A stretch of DNA of 64,000 nt from an uncultured Clostridia bacterium (GTDB lineage: Bacteria > Bacillota > Clostridia > Christensenellales > Borkfalkiaceae): contig CANQMQ010000005.1 of the NCBI GenBank assembly GCA_947625025.1, forward strand, positions 25,791-89,790, read 5' to 3'. A model generated the notes under the pieces. It was given only the letters and a program-made list of their open reading frames with translations, did not search any database and was not told the origin of the DNA. Made by a program: the position numbers and the translations under genes. Below are positions 1 through 8,948 of the stretch, piece after piece. How positions within the stretch are numbered: position 1 is the first letter of the stretch; the number at the start of each line of letters is the position of its first letter.

Positions 1-907
1 CCCCCTCGCGGAGGGATTTGGTGCGGTCGGGGCAAATGAGGTCGGCATCCACCTTTTGGGTGAACCCGAGCCCCGAGCAGGTGGGGCATGCCCCCCACAC
101 GGTGTTGAAGGAGAAGAGGCGGGGCTCGATTTCCTCGATGGAAATGCCGCAGTCGGGGCAGGCGTAGCGGGAGGAATACAGCGTCTCCTCCCCCTCGCAG
201 TCCACCGTAACGAGGCCGTCTGCAAGTTTCAGGGCAGTCTCAAGGCTCTCCGTAAGCCGCTTTAAGATGCCCTCCTTTACGATGAGGCGGTCTACCACCA
301 CCGAAATGTTGTGCTTGTTGTTCTTCTCGAGGGGAATATCTTCCTGTAAATCGTATAGGATGCCGTCTATCTTGACGCGGGCAAAGCCGCTCTTTCTATA
401 GGAGGCGAGCTCCTTCTTGTATTCCCCCTTCTTCCCCCTTACGACGGGTGCGGACACCATGATCTTACTGCCTGCGGGCAGTTCCATCACGCGGTCTGCA
501 ATTTCATCCACCGTCTGGCGGCGGATCTCCCTGCCGCAGTTGGGGCAGTGCGGCGTCCCCGCACGGGCGAAGAAGAGGCGGAGGTAATCGTAAATTTCGG
601 TGACCGTCCCCACCGTGGAGCGGGGATTGTGCGAGGTCGTCTTTTGGTCGATGGAGATGGCGGGCGAGAGGCCGTCGATGCTCTCTACATCGGGCTTCTC
701 CATCATGCCGAGGAACTGACGGGCATAGGAGGAGAGGCTCTCCATGTACCGCCTCTGACCTTCTGCGAAGATGGTATCGAAGGCAAGGGTAGATTTCCCG
801 CTGCCCGAAAGCCCCGTAAACACGGTGAGCGAATTGCGCGGGATATGCACATCGATGTTCTTCAAGTTATTCTCTTTTGCACCCTTGACAAATATTTCTT
901 CTTTCAT
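1..907 (-). CDS. uvrA: UvrA, excinuclease ABC subunit A (N-terminal part, runs off the window)
   Basis: Damage-recognition ATPase of nucleotide excision repair, working with UvrB (2447-4414 here). Translating the minus strand from the ATG at 907-905 gives about 302 residues. Walker [10 protein letters not shown] is at residues 32-40, followed by the UvrA signature region [17 protein letters not shown], then the first zinc-binding cysteines (C121PNCG and CPDCG further on). The gene continues past position 1, so only the first ABC half and zinc module are seen. The upstream side is filled with dispersed repeats, and no clear promoter was found. Confidence is high because the ABC and zinc motifs are in order and in frame. 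Confidence 0.97.
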   Translation of the reverse strand, partial: MKEEIFVKGAKENNLKNIDVHIPRNSLTVFTGLSGSGKSTLAFDTIFAEGQRRYMESLSSYARQFLGMMEKPDVESIDGLSPAISIDQKTTSHNPRSTVGTVTEIYDYLRLFFARAGTPHCPNCGREIRRQTVDEIADRVMELPAGSKIMVSAPVVRGKKGEYKKELASYRKSGFARVKIDGILYDLQEDIPLEKNNKHNISVVVDRLIVKEGILKRLTESLETALKLADGLVTVDCEGEETLYSSRYACPDCGISIEEIEPRLFSFNTVWGACPTCSGLGFTQKVDADLICPDRTKSLREG

Positions 908-938
908 ATGCTTTTTTATTTTTCCTCTTCTCTCACTC

Positions 939-1206
939 TTCTCTCGGCCCCTTCGGGGCCTCGGAATGAGGGGGGGATTGGCTCGGAATGAGGGAAAAAG
1001 AAATTTACTCATGCCGCAAGTGGCAGCCCTCTCCCCTTCCTCACCCCTCTTTTCTTTCCTCATCCCGAACCCCCGTAGGGGGTGAGGGGATAGGCCGCAA
1101 AGGAGCGGAATTCTTCTCTCTCCCCCCTCTTCATCCTCTTTTCTTCCTCACCTCATCCCTCCTCTCTCTCCTCATCCCGAAGCTCCGTAGGAGCTGAGGG
1201 GAGGGG
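939..1206. repeat. Dispersed repeat array R1 (modules A, B, B)
   Basis: This intergenic stretch between the GIY-YIG gene and uvrA holds module A (CGGCCCCTTCGGGGCCTCGG core, 939-973) and two module B copies (CTCATCCCGAA, then a short GC hairpin CCCCGTAGGGG or AGCTCCGTAGGAGCT, then TGAGGGG) at 1058-1091 and 1171-1206. Each module is a small inverted repeat. The same modules recur in other intergenic regions of the window. Confidence 0.85.
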
Positions 1207-1210
1207 GCAA

Positions 1211-1504
1211 TCAAAAGAAATCCTCGGATAGATCCCTCCACGTTGGATTCTGCTCAACAACCAATTCTTCCTTATTCGCACGGGATAGCTTCTTAAAGCG
1301 TTTCTCGCAGGCTATGGCGTCTACCGTCATGCGGAACTGCGTATAGTACACCAACTTCGTACACCCATTCGTCTTGGTATACCCATCATAAACCCCGTTT
1401 TTGTGTTCATACACCCGACGCGCAAGGTCGTGCGTCATGCCGATATAGAGCATCGAATTATCCGGACTTGCCATCATGTAGACAAAACAATCACTGCCCG
1501 CCAT
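1211..1504 (-). CDS. GIY-YIG domain nuclease, single-domain (UvrC-N/YhbQ-like)
   Basis: A 97-residue protein consisting of little more than a GIY-YIG catalytic fold. The first strand carries FVYMMA, followed by LYIG (the YIG half), the DLARRVYEH helix with the conserved Arg and the catalytic Glu-His pair, and the family ending WRDLSEDFF. Such solo GIY-YIG proteins cleave branched or single-stranded DNA in the few cases studied; the substrate here is unknown. It is not uvrC, which would be about 600 residues. The gene is boxed in by repeat arrays on both sides (939-1206 and 1546-1840), a context that suggests a link with those repeats. This link is inference. Start ATG at 1504; no strong ribosome binding site is evident. 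Confidence 0.85.
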   Translation of the reverse strand: MAGSDCFVYMMASPDNSMLYIGMTHDLARRVYEHKNGVYDGYTKTNGCTKLVYYTQFRMTVDAIACEKRFKKLSRANKEELVVEQNPTWRDLSEDFF

Positions 1505-1545
1505 ACGGAAACTCCTCTTGGGTTTTTTATTTTTACTTACTTTTC

Positions 1546-1840
1546 TCTCGCCCTTCTCTCGGCCCCTTCGGGGCCTCGGAATGAGGGGTGGGGACGGACT
1601 ACTTCGCCCGGCGGGCTCGTGTCGCCGCAGTGGTTGCAGAATCAGGAGCGGCGAGCGGAATGAGGGGGCTGAGGGGACAAGGCCGCGAAGGAACGGAATC
1701 TCCTCTCTCTCCTCATCCCGAACCCCCGTAGGGGGTGAGGGGACAGGCTGCGGAGAAACGGAGCCTCCTCTCTCTTCATCCTTCCTCTCTCCTCATCCCG
1801 TTCTCTCGGCCCCTTCGGGGCCTCGGAATGAGGGATGGGG
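1546..1840. repeat. Dispersed repeat array R2 (modules A, C core, B, B, A)
   Basis: The upstream side of the GIY-YIG gene is a 295-base chain of modules: A at 1555-1590, a C-module core (GCCGCAGTGGTTGCAGAATC at 1623-1642) and B at 1711-1744, ending with A at 1801-1834. It abuts the stop codon of the nucleotidase gene at 1846. No coding potential beyond repeat-derived open frames. Confidence 0.85.
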
Positions 1841-1845
1841 GAGGC

Positions 1846-2433
1846 CTATTTTAAGATGGAAAGCAAATGGCGGACGGTGGCGTCGAGCTGGCGCCAATTG
1901 GCCCCGCCGTAGCGAATTTCACGGGCGCGGTGGACGTTGTGCTTGCCCACGGCGAGCACGGCGTACACCCCCAAATTCTGGGCGCTGAGGCAGGCCTCCA
2001 AGCTATCGTCAACCAAAATGGGGATGCCATGTTCGTGACAGTACGCCCCTTTATCCCAAAACGGGATTTCGGCGACCAACTCATCGTAGGGAATTTTGCG
2101 CTTCTCCAACCAATCGCGGGAGACCTTCTCGGCGTTGCCGAACCACTCCTTATCGCGGGCGGTTACAATGACGACTTCGTGGCCGTCCCTTCTCCACCCT
2201 TCGAGGGCCTCCTTGGCGCCCTTACGCGCATCGGCCTCCGTAAACGTGGCGATGCCCCCATCCCGAAGGAAGGCAATCACGTCCTCCTCCTTCCAATCGA
2301 AAACCTCCAACATGGAGCCCGCAAACTCCCTCTGCAGGTGGAAATCGAGGCCCTTGCGCTCGATGTAGGCGGAGGCCCGCCCCACGCGGTCTACGATGTT
2401 CAACGTATCATCGATATCGACGGCTATCTTCAT
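1846..2433 (-). CDS. HAD-type 5'(3')-deoxyribonucleotidase-like phosphatase (NT5C family)
   Basis: A 195-residue HAD hydrolase. Motif I DIDDTL is at residues 6-11 with the nucleophile and acid aspartates; motif II is the VTAR region (VIVTARDKEW), and motif IV is ILVDDSLEACL. Length and layout fit the 5-nucleotidase, deoxy type C family, which dephosphorylates deoxynucleoside monophosphates; that substrate is inferred from the family. It lies just downstream of uvrB on the same strand, 13 bases after the uvrB stop, so the two may be co-transcribed, although the reading order places uvrB first. Confidence 0.75.
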   Translation of the reverse strand: MKIAVDIDDTLNIVDRVGRASAYIERKGLDFHLQREFAGSMLEVFDWKEEDVIAFLRDGGIATFTEADARKGAKEALEGWRRDGHEVVIVTARDKEWFGNAEKVSRDWLEKRKIPYDELVAEIPFWDKGAYCHEHGIPILVDDSLEACLSAQNLGVYAVLAVGKHNVHRAREIRYGGANWRQLDATVRHLLSILK

Positions 2434-2446
2434 TTGTAACCTCTCT

Positions 2447-4414
2447 TCAGCTCTGTTTTCTCATGCGGCGCTTGAGTTCGTTGATGGTCTCACGGATCTC
2501 GATGGCCTTTTCGAAGTCGAGGGCGTTGGAAGCGATGCGCATGAGCGCCTTCAGCTTCTCTATCTCCTCGGGGATATCCTTATACGCGAGCTCCGCCCCT
2601 TTCTTGGGCTTGCCCGTAATCGAAAGGGTGGATTTGACTTCCTTGATGATGGTCTTGGGCACGATGCCGTGCGCCTCGTTGTATGCCTTCTGCACGGTGC
2701 GGCGGCGGTTGGTCTCCCCGATGGCCCGCTCCATGCTCCCCGTCATTTCGTCGGCATACATAATGACATGCCCCTCCGCATTGCGGGCGGCACGGCCAAT
2801 TGTCTGCACGAGGGAGGTCTCACTGCGCAAGAACCCCTCCTTATCGGCATCGAGGATGGCGACGAGCTTGACTTCGGGCAGATCCAACCCCTCCCGCAGC
2901 AGGTTGATGCCGCACAGCACATCGAATTCTCCGCTCCTGAGGCCGTTGATGATGTCGATGCGTTCCAAGGTATCGATATCCGAGTGCATGTAGCGGACCT
3001 TGACGCCCGCCTCCTTCATGTAATCGGTGAGGCTCTCCGCCATACGCTTGGTGAGGGTGGTAACGAGTACCCTGCCCCCTTTTTCCACCGTACGCCTCAC
3101 TTCGGAGAGCAAGTCGTCGATTTGCCCCTTGGTGGGCTTTACGGTGACTTCGGGATCGAGTAGCCCCGTGGGGCGGATGAGCTGCTCGACGACGTTGCCC
3201 GCGATGCCGAGCTCGTAGGGGGCGGGGGTCGCCGAAATGCAAATGAGTTGGGGGACGCGGGCGTCGAATTCCTCAAACGTCAGGGGACGGTTGTCGAATG
3301 CGGACTGCATGCGGAAGCCGTACTCCACGAGGTTTATCTTCCTCGCCCTGTCCCCGTTGTACATCGCACGGATCTGCGGAATTGTCATGTGGCTCTCGTC
3401 GATAAAGACGAGGAAGTTTTGGGGGAAGTAATCGAGGAGGGTGAAGGAGGGCTCTCCGGGGCGCCTCCCATCGAAGTAGCGGGAATAGTTCTCGATGCCC
3501 GAGCAATACCCGATCTCCCGCATCATCTCGAGGTCGTGCTCCGTCCTCTGGCGGAGGCGCTGGGCCTCGAGGAGCTTGCCCTGTGCCTCAAACGCCTTCA
3601 CTTCCCCCTCCAAATCCTCTTCGATCATCGCAAGGGCGGAAGTGAGCCGTTCACTGCCCACCGCGTAGTGGCTTGCGGGGAAAATGACGGCATGCTTTAA
3701 GGTGGATACGATCTTTCCCGTCACCACATCCTCTTCGCAGATGCGGTCTATCTCATCCCCGAAGAACTCCACCCGCACGGCAACTTCGGAATTGGATGCG
3801 GGGAAAATCTCGACGATGTCCCCCCGCACGCGGAAGGTGGAGCGCTTGAAATCCATATCGTTGCGGGAATATTGGATATCGACGAGGCGGGATAGAAGCT
3901 CCTGCCGCTCCATTTGCTGCCCCGGGCGGAGGGAGATGCCGAGGCGGAAGAACTCTTCGGGGGCGCCGAGGCCGTAAATACAGGAGACGGAGGAGACCAC
4001 AATGACGTCGTCCCGCTCCCCCAAGGAGCAGGTGGCGGCATTGCGGAGCTTATCTATCTCATCGTTCATGGACATATCCTTCTCGATGTAGGTATCGGTG
4101 GAAGGAATGTAGCTCTCGGGCTGATAATAATCGTAATAAGAGACAAAGAATTCCACCCTGTTTTCGGGGAAGAATTCGCGGAATTCATTGCAGAGCTGGG
4201 CGGCGAGCGTCTTGTTGTGGGCAATCACGAGGGCGGGGCGGCCCACATTTTTTATGACGTTCGCCATCGTGAACGTCTTTCCGCTCCCCGTCACCCCCAA
4301 GAGCACCTGGGTACGGATGCCGTCGAGCACTCCCTCGGTGAGAGATCTTATCGCCTCGGGCTGGTCCCCCGTGGGCGCAAACGGCGCATGAAGTTTGAAA
4401 TCGAAGTGTTCCAT
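2447..4414 (-). CDS. uvrB: UvrB, excinuclease ABC subunit B
   Basis: The 655-residue helicase-like subunit that loads on damaged DNA with UvrA and recruits UvrC. Visible motifs are GVTGSGKT (Walker A), the beta-hairpin with [17 protein letters not shown] (motif II), ISATP, the C-terminal helicase motifs ending QTIGRAARN, and a C-terminal UVR domain ([12 protein letters not shown]) for UvrC contact. The correct start is the ATG at 4414, giving [13 protein letters not shown] longer frame back to a TTG at 4471 exists, but that TTG is part of the -35 hexamer of the promoter, so it cannot be the start. A GAGGGG sits just upstream of the ATG. Confidence 0.97.
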   Translation of the reverse strand: MEHFDFKLHAPFAPTGDQPEAIRSLTEGVLDGIRTQVLLGVTGSGKTFTMANVIKNVGRPALVIAHNKTLAAQLCNEFREFFPENRVEFFVSYYDYYQPESYIPSTDTYIEKDMSMNDEIDKLRNAATCSLGERDDVIVVSSVSCIYGLGAPEEFFRLGISLRPGQQMERQELLSRLVDIQYSRNDMDFKRSTFRVRGDIVEIFPASNSEVAVRVEFFGDEIDRICEEDVVTGKIVSTLKHAVIFPASHYAVGSERLTSALAMIEEDLEGEVKAFEAQGKLLEAQRLRQRTEHDLEMMREIGYCSGIENYSRYFDGRRPGEPSFTLLDYFPQNFLVFIDESHMTIPQIRAMYNGDRARKINLVEYGFRMQSAFDNRPLTFEEFDARVPQLICISATPAPYELGIAGNVVEQLIRPTGLLDPEVTVKPTKGQIDDLLSEVRRTVEKGGRVLVTTLTKRMAESLTDYMKEAGVKVRYMHSDIDTLERIDIINGLRSGEFDVLCGINLLREGLDLPEVKLVAILDADKEGFLRSETSLVQTIGRAARNAEGHVIMYADEMTGSMERAIGETNRRRTVQKAYNEAHGIVPKTIIKEVKSTLSITGKPKKGAELAYKDIPEEIEKLKALMRIASNALDFEKAIEIRETINELKRRMRKQS

Positions 4415-4441
4415 GGCCCCTCGAAGCAAAACATTTGTTTT

Positions 4442-4471
4442 ATTATACCGCGCTGTGCGGGGAGATGTCAA
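4442..4471 (-). promoter_or_regulatory. uvrB promoter
   Basis: TTGACA (minus strand, 4471-4466), 18-base spacer, TATAAT (4447-4442); both hexamers match the sigma-A consensus perfectly. It lies 27 bases upstream of the uvrB ATG and shows that uvrB starts its own transcript. I saw no LexA/DinR-type box overlapping it. Confidence 0.85.
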
Positions 4472-4478
4472 GCCTTTT

Positions 4479-4844
4479 TCAGGATAAAAGCAGTTTTAAG
4501 ATGAGCCCGAGGGCGGCGGAGAGTACCCCGCAGACGGCGGCCAAAAATAGCCTTGCGGCGAGGGTACGGCGGCGGGCGACGTCGCTCCTTTTGAAGTTGA
4601 GCCCCGCCTCCCGCATGTGGATGCAATAGGTCTTTTCCCCCTTCCTGTCGCAGAGGTCGAGTTCGAAGAACCCGTCGAGCTGAAGGGAGTAGAGGGCGCG
4701 CTCCGCGTTCTCCTCATCGAAGCCCTTGGGGAGGACGTTGAGGAGTTCATAGGGAGAGACGAGAAAGCGGACTTTCCCCTGTGAAAGGGAAAACACGGCA
4801 CCCATGACCGCGTTCTCCCGCTTGGATAGCCGTGAATCGTACAT
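4479..4844 (-). CDS. Small tail-anchored membrane protein, function unknown (paralogue of 4846-5214)
   Basis: A 121-residue protein of unknown function starting [11 protein letters not shown] (ATG 4844-4842). Residues 1-85 look like a small helical, possibly winged-helix, soluble domain (pattern [25 protein letters not shown] cut here to its key LSP/ELL/ERAL turns), followed by a basic patch ARRR and one membrane helix at the C-terminus ([20 protein letters not shown]). Its start is one base past the stop codon of the preceding gene, which encodes a protein of the same plan, so the two appear to be diverged tandem duplicates. Last gene of the glnS transcription unit, just before the uvrB promoter. 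Confidence 0.7.
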   Translation of the reverse strand: MYDSRLSKRENAVMGAVFSLSQGKVRFLVSPYELLNVLPKGFDEENAERALYSLQLDGFFELDLCDRKGEKTYCIHMREAGLNFKRSDVARRRTLAARLFLAAVCGVLSAALGLILKLLLS

Positions 4845-4845
4845 A

Positions 4846-5214
4846 TCAGAGAAGGAGGGCGGCGAACACGAGCACACTGAACATTCCGCCCAAGGCGCCG
4901 CCGAGCGCGGCACACAGGGCGACGCGCGTCCGTTCGAGCGCCGCTTCCTTGGCATCCTGTTTGAGGCGGGGCAGGTATTCCCTTCCCGCCGCAAGGACGC
5001 GGATGCAGTACGTCCCCTCTTCGGCATAGCGGATCTCGATGAGCCGCCGTTCGGAGAGTTCTTCGAGGCGGGGGCGAAGGGAGGCCCCTTCGGGAAGGGC
5101 GGAGGCAAGTTCGTGCTCCTCCACCACCGTAAACCCGCCCCCCTTGCAGAGGGTATTGATCGCGGAAAGCAGTGCGCAGGATTCAGCTGTCATTCTGAAA
5201 AAGAGTATGCGCAA
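4846..5214 (-). CDS. Small tail-anchored membrane protein, function unknown (paralogue of 4479-4844)
   Basis: About 122 residues with the same architecture as the next gene: an N-terminal soluble domain with a CALLSAI start, an EELSERRLIEIRY segment and a TYCIRVLAAGREYL strand, then a C-terminal membrane helix (LCAALGGALGGMFSVLVFAA). The shared motif TYCIxxxxAG in both proteins supports duplication. The start is uncertain: a TTG at 5214 lies next to a GGGGAG, while an ATG at 5193 has no ribosome binding site. The function cannot be named; a DNA- or RNA-binding winged-helix with a membrane anchor is one possibility. Confidence 0.65.
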   Translation of the reverse strand: MRILFFRMTAESCALLSAINTLCKGGGFTVVEEHELASALPEGASLRPRLEELSERRLIEIRYAEEGTYCIRVLAAGREYLPRLKQDAKEAALERTRVALCAALGGALGGMFSVLVFAALLL

Positions 5215-5233
5215 ACTCCCCGCCCCTCATGCG

Positions 5234-6328
5234 TCAACCGCCGATGAGCGATGTGAACAGGTTGCAATCGTAGAGCATCCTCGAATAGGGTGCGGAGCGG
5301 AGCATGGAGACGAAACCCTCCCCCCATGTCTGCAAGGTAGCCGTAATTCCCTCCAGGGCGCCGCCCACGCCGCCCGGCAATCCTTCGATCAGGCCGCCTA
5401 TTGCGCCCGTTGCAAGGTAGTGGACGGTGAAATCGAATACGCAGCCGAGGGCGAAGATGAAGGCATAGGAGATGAGGGCGAGCAAGAACCCATCGATGAT
5501 GGCGACGGCACGGACGTAGCGGATCCTGCGGATGAGGGCGGCGAGCGGCCAGAAGATAAGGCAGAGCGCCACGAAGAGCAGGAGGAAGGTAACGAACAGC
5601 ACGATGGCGTCCCCGATGAGGGAGGCGGCGACGGGGCTCATGTTGGGGAACCAGCCCGCAACGCCCGCCGCAACGTTCCTGAGGAAATCCCACCCCAAAA
5701 TACCGTAGAGGGAGACCGAGAAGGAGACGAGCGTCGCAAGCAGGAGGATGAACCCGAGGAGCGTCCTCGCAAAGCCCACTCTCCACCCCAAGCGGAGGAA
5801 CAGGATAAAGACCGTAACCGTAAAGAGGTCGAAGAGGTAGGGAGAGACGATCTCCCAAATGGGCATCCTCCACACGATGTCTACGATCTCGATGGGCATC
5901 ACATGGTTGAGGAAGGGAAGGGCGAAGGAGACGGGCACGAGGAGAATGACGACGAGGTCTAAAACGGCCGTCAGCGCCCCCAAGATACGGTCGCATACGC
6001 GGAAGAAGGTAGGTGCGGGCTGATACCTCTTGTGCATCCCCCAACGGATGAGGCCCCCCGCGCCGAGCACGATGCCGCCCGCGGCGAAGGGAATGACGGC
6101 GGAGACGATGAACCCCACCGTGGCCCCGGCCCCCCCGCCGAATTTTTCAAAGAGGATGGCGCCCGAGACGGTGAGCACGGCGGCGAGCGGAAGTTGCCAT
6201 GCCAGCCAGCTCATCTGCGTAAACTTGCGGAATGCGCCGTAGAGGCAGCAGCAAATGCCAAATACGCATGCCGCGGCAATCAGAATTCCCGTGAGGGCTT
6301 CATTGGAAATGAGTAAATTGTTCAGCAA
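5234..6328 (-). CDS. Polytopic membrane protein, tandem CvpA-like
   Basis: A 364-residue protein with about eight to nine hydrophobic helices and no large soluble domain. Two segments, RILGALTAVLDLVVILL near residue 113 and VRAVAIIDGFLLALISY near residue 270, resemble the G-x-L-G-x-x-x-G/A helix that marks CvpA/colicin V production proteins, so it reads as two CvpA-like units in one chain. CvpA proteins are linked to cell envelope processes, but their molecular role is not settled. Start is a TTG (6328) preceded at the right distance by GGAGG. The gene starts 12 bases after the glnS stop and is probably in the glnS operon. Compare the single CvpA at 47584-48174. Confidence 0.65.
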   Translation of the reverse strand: MLNNLLISNEALTGILIAAACVFGICCCLYGAFRKFTQMSWLAWQLPLAAVLTVSGAILFEKFGGGAGATVGFIVSAVIPFAAGGIVLGAGGLIRWGMHKRYQPAPTFFRVCDRILGALTAVLDLVVILLVPVSFALPFLNHVMPIEIVDIVWRMPIWEIVSPYLFDLFTVTVFILFLRLGWRVGFARTLLGFILLLATLVSFSVSLYGILGWDFLRNVAAGVAGWFPNMSPVAASLIGDAIVLFVTFLLLFVALCLIFWPLAALIRRIRYVRAVAIIDGFLLALISYAFIFALGCVFDFTVHYLATGAIGGLIEGLPGGVGGALEGITATLQTWGEGFVSMLRSAPYSRMLYDCNLFTSLIGG

Positions 6329-6340
6329 GGGAAACCTCCT

Positions 6341-7966
6341 CTATTTGTTGAAGTTGTCCTTCAGGGAGACCACTTCGGAGAGGACGAGCCTATCGTCCTC
6401 GGTGCACTTCTTGTAGTACCCCGTGCGCATGAGTTGGAATACCTCTCCCTCGGGCGCCGCAAGGAGGGCGGGCTCCGCCTTGGCATGGAAGATGTGTTCG
6501 CTGTCGAGACGGATGCGTTCGGAGAAATCCTGCCCCGCGTATTCGGCATCGCGGAGGAGGTGATCGTACTGCCTCAGTTCTGCATCGACCGCCCGCTCTG
6601 CGTTCACCCAGTGAATGACGCCCTTTGCCTTGATGCCGCTCGTATCCGAACCGCTGCGGCTTTCGGGGAAGTAGGTGCACTTCACTTCGGTGACGTTGCC
6701 CGCAGCGTCGGTGACCACTTCGTCCGCACGGACGATGTAGGCGCTCTTGAGGCGGACGTAGCCGCCGAGCTTCAAGCGGTAATACTTGGGGGGCGGATCG
6801 AGGGAGAAATCCGAACGCTCGATGTAGAGCGTCTTTCCGAAGGCGATGCCCCGCTCTCCCGCATGTTCATCGAATTGGTTGATGCCGAAGGGCACCTCTT
6901 CCTCCCCCTCATAGTTGGTGACGGTGAGCTTCAAGGGGTCTACGACGGCCATGGCGCGGGGGGCACGGAGGTTGAGGTAATCGCGCACCACCGCCTCAAA
7001 GTAGCTGATCTCACACTCCGAATTGGCCTTGGTGACGCCCGCACGGGCACAGAAATCAAGGATGGCACCCGCGGGGATGCCGCGGTTCCGAAGCCCTGCC
7101 AAGGTGGGCATACGGGGGTCGTCCCATCCGTGCACCGAGCCCTCCTCGACGAGCTTCTTTAAGTACCGCTTGCTCATCACGAGGTTGGTGAGGTTGAGCC
7201 GCGCGAATTCGATCTGGCGGGGCTTGGGGCTGAAGCCGAGGGTGAGCCCCACCCAATCGTAGAGCGGGCGGTGATCCTCAAACTCGAGGGTGCACAGGGA
7301 GTGGGTGACGCCCTGCATGTAATCGCAGATGGGGTGGGCGTAATCGTACATGGGGTAGATGCACCACTTGTCCCCCGTGCGGTGATGGGTGGCATGCAGG
7401 ATGCGGTAGATGACGGGGTCCCTTAAGTTGACGTTGGGAGATGCCATGTCTATCTTCGCCCGAAGGCACTTCTCGCCGTCCGCATACTTGCCCGCCTTCA
7501 TTGCACGGAAGAGAGCTAAGTTCTCCTCGGGCGTCCTGTTGCGGTAGGGGCTCTCGGTGCCGGGCTCGGTGAGGGTGCCCCGCGTCTCACGGATCTCATC
7601 GGGGGAGAGGTCGCATACGAATGCCTTCCCCATCTCGATGAGCCGCTCTGCGAAGTCGTAGATGACGTCGAAGAAGTCGGAGGCGTATACCTCTCTCTCC
7701 CAGCGGTACCCGAGCCACTCGATGTCCTTACGGATGGCATCGACGTACTCCGTCTTTTCCTTGGAGGGGTTGGTGTCGTCGAAGAAGAGGTTGCACTTGC
7801 CACCGTACTTCTGCGCGGTGCCGAAGTTGACGAACATGCTCTTGGCATGCCCGATGTGCAAATAGCCGTTGGGCTCGGGCGGGAAGCGCGTCTGCACCGC
7901 CTTCACCTTCCCCGCTTCGAGGTCGCTATCGATGATTTGTTGGATAAAATTTTCCGCTTCCGCCAT
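6341..7966 (-). CDS. glnS: Glutaminyl-tRNA synthetase
   Basis: A 541-residue class I synthetase that charges tRNA-Gln. The HIGH motif reads LHIGHAKS near residue 35 after FPPEPNGY; the KMSKS equivalent is VMSKRYLKKL; the C-terminal beta-barrel anticodon domains follow (GINQFDEHAG, YYRLKLGGYVRLK). The GlnRS-specific FEDHRP segment separates it from GluRS. The start is the ATG at 7966 with GGGG seven bases upstream; a longer frame back to 8131 crosses the promoter region. Its presence means that Gln-tRNA is made directly, unlike in Firmicutes that rely only on GatCAB. Confidence 0.95.
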   Translation of the reverse strand: MAEAENFIQQIIDSDLEAGKVKAVQTRFPPEPNGYLHIGHAKSMFVNFGTAQKYGGKCNLFFDDTNPSKEKTEYVDAIRKDIEWLGYRWEREVYASDFFDVIYDFAERLIEMGKAFVCDLSPDEIRETRGTLTEPGTESPYRNRTPEENLALFRAMKAGKYADGEKCLRAKIDMASPNVNLRDPVIYRILHATHHRTGDKWCIYPMYDYAHPICDYMQGVTHSLCTLEFEDHRPLYDWVGLTLGFSPKPRQIEFARLNLTNLVMSKRYLKKLVEEGSVHGWDDPRMPTLAGLRNRGIPAGAILDFCARAGVTKANSECEISYFEAVVRDYLNLRAPRAMAVVDPLKLTVTNYEGEEEVPFGINQFDEHAGERGIAFGKTLYIERSDFSLDPPPKYYRLKLGGYVRLKSAYIVRADEVVTDAAGNVTEVKCTYFPESRSGSDTSGIKAKGVIHWVNAERAVDAELRQYDHLLRDAEYAGQDFSERIRLDSEHIFHAKAEPALLAAPEGEVFQLMRTGYYKKCTEDDRLVLSEVVSLKDNFNK

Positions 7967-8009
7967 AACCGTACCCCATTTCGTATATAAAAAAATCCGA
8001 TACAAATCT

Positions 8010-8015
8010 ATTATA
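8010..8015 (-). promoter_or_regulatory. Probable -10 box of the glnS promoter
   Basis: TATAAT on the minus strand 44 bases before the glnS ATG, in the divergent AT-rich gap with the PAP2 gene. The -35 at a 17-base spacing (TATCAT) is poor, so only the -10 is reported with moderate confidence. Confidence 0.45.
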
Positions 8016-8067
8016 ACATATTTCTTTGGAAAATGATAGTTTTTAAGAGGTGTTTTTTTGGAAAATG

Positions 8068-8076
8068 TGCTATAAT
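8068..8076 (+). promoter_or_regulatory. Extended -10 promoter of the PAP2 gene, predicted leaderless
   Basis: TGCTATAAT (TGn extended -10) ends seven bases before the ATG at 8083. A transcript from this box would begin at or within a base or two of the start codon. No good -35 is present, as often tolerated with an extended -10. Confidence 0.6.
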
Positions 8077-8082
8077 CAAGGT

Positions 8083-8940
8083 ATGGATACTGCGATTTTG
8101 AAATTCTTTGAGAGCTTCCGCTCTCCCGCACTCGATTACGTATTCGGCATTATCTCCTTTTTCGGGGAAGGCATCGCCGTGGGCGGCATCGTATTGCTCC
8201 TCTGGTGGCTGCTCGGATCCCGTGCGGAACAGCTCTTCTTCACCGCCCTCACCTCCGCTCCCTTAAACAGCATGATGAAGGTGGGGGTACACCGCCCCCG
8301 CCCGTATGCCGCAGGCGTCGTGGAGCTGAGATGGGTGGAGACCCCCTTCTTCTCGACGGCGAACCTCGGGGATAACCTCTCCTTTCCGAGCGGACACGCA
8401 CAGGCGACGACCTCCGCCCTCGTTGCGATCTCCCTCCGCGCCAAGGGCAAGAAGAAGATCGCGGCCTTTTTGGCCTCCATTCTCTGGATCTTATTGGTGT
8501 GCTGCTCACGGCTGTACTTCGGCGTCCACTACCCCACCGACCTCTTGGCGGGCATCGTGTTCGGCACCATCATCGCAGTCTTCTGGCACCTCATCTTCAT
8601 AGAGTGCTACGGCGCCCGCCACTTCATCCTGATGGGCATTGCCGCCGTATGCCTCCTGCTTGCCCCCTTTGCCAACAATTCGGATTACATTCACATGACC
8701 GCCCTCGTCGCAGGCGGGGCCTTCTTCCTCCCCCTCACTTCCTTCCTCAAATATGATGCCCCCAAATTCAGGGCGAGATCCCTTCTCCGCCTTCCCGTGG
8801 GGCTGCTCTGCGTGGGGGCGGTGTTTGCGGCGACCTACTTCTTGCCCTCGGGCTACGGCTATTCCCTGCTCAAGTGGTTCCTGCTCGTGGGGAGCGGCAC
8901 CTTCCTCGCGACGGTATTCTTCAAGTTACTTAAAATTTAG
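8083..8940 (+). CDS. PAP2-superfamily membrane phosphatase
   Basis: A 285-residue, roughly six-helix membrane protein of the phosphatidic acid phosphatase type 2 superfamily. All three active-site motifs are present: KVGVHRPRPY (KX6RP type), PSGHAQ (with the PSGH histidine) and SRLYFGVHYPTD (SRX5HX3D). Bacterial members dephosphorylate undecaprenyl pyrophosphate or phospholipid phosphates on the outer face of the membrane; which applies here cannot be told. The start MDTAILKFF is preferred over upstream GTG/ATG codons because the extended -10 box overlaps those. Eight bases downstream begins the D-lactate dehydrogenase gene, so the two share a transcript ending at the terminator near 10026. 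Confidence 0.88.
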   Translation: MDTAILKFFESFRSPALDYVFGIISFFGEGIAVGGIVLLLWWLLGSRAEQLFFTALTSAPLNSMMKVGVHRPRPYAAGVVELRWVETPFFSTANLGDNLSFPSGHAQATTSALVAISLRAKGKKKIAAFLASILWILLVCCSRLYFGVHYPTDLLAGIVFGTIIAVFWHLIFIECYGARHFILMGIAAVCLLLAPFANNSDYIHMTALVAGGAFFLPLTSFLKYDAPKFRARSLLRLPVGLLCVGAVFAATYFLPSGYGYSLLKWFLLVGSGTFLATVFFKLLKI

Positions 8941-8948
8941 GAGGCATT

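Noticed and set aside
1211..1504. Reading the GIY-YIG gene as a UvrC fragment of the nearby uvrA-uvrB group.
   Set aside because: The 97-residue frame is complete with the usual WRDLSEDFF ending of solo members; no UVR or RNase H-like domain remnant adjoins it.
4415..4471. Extension of uvrB to a TTG at 4471.
   Set aside because: The TTG is the first half of a perfect -35 box and the frame passes through the -10 box; uvrB starts normally at MEHFDF.
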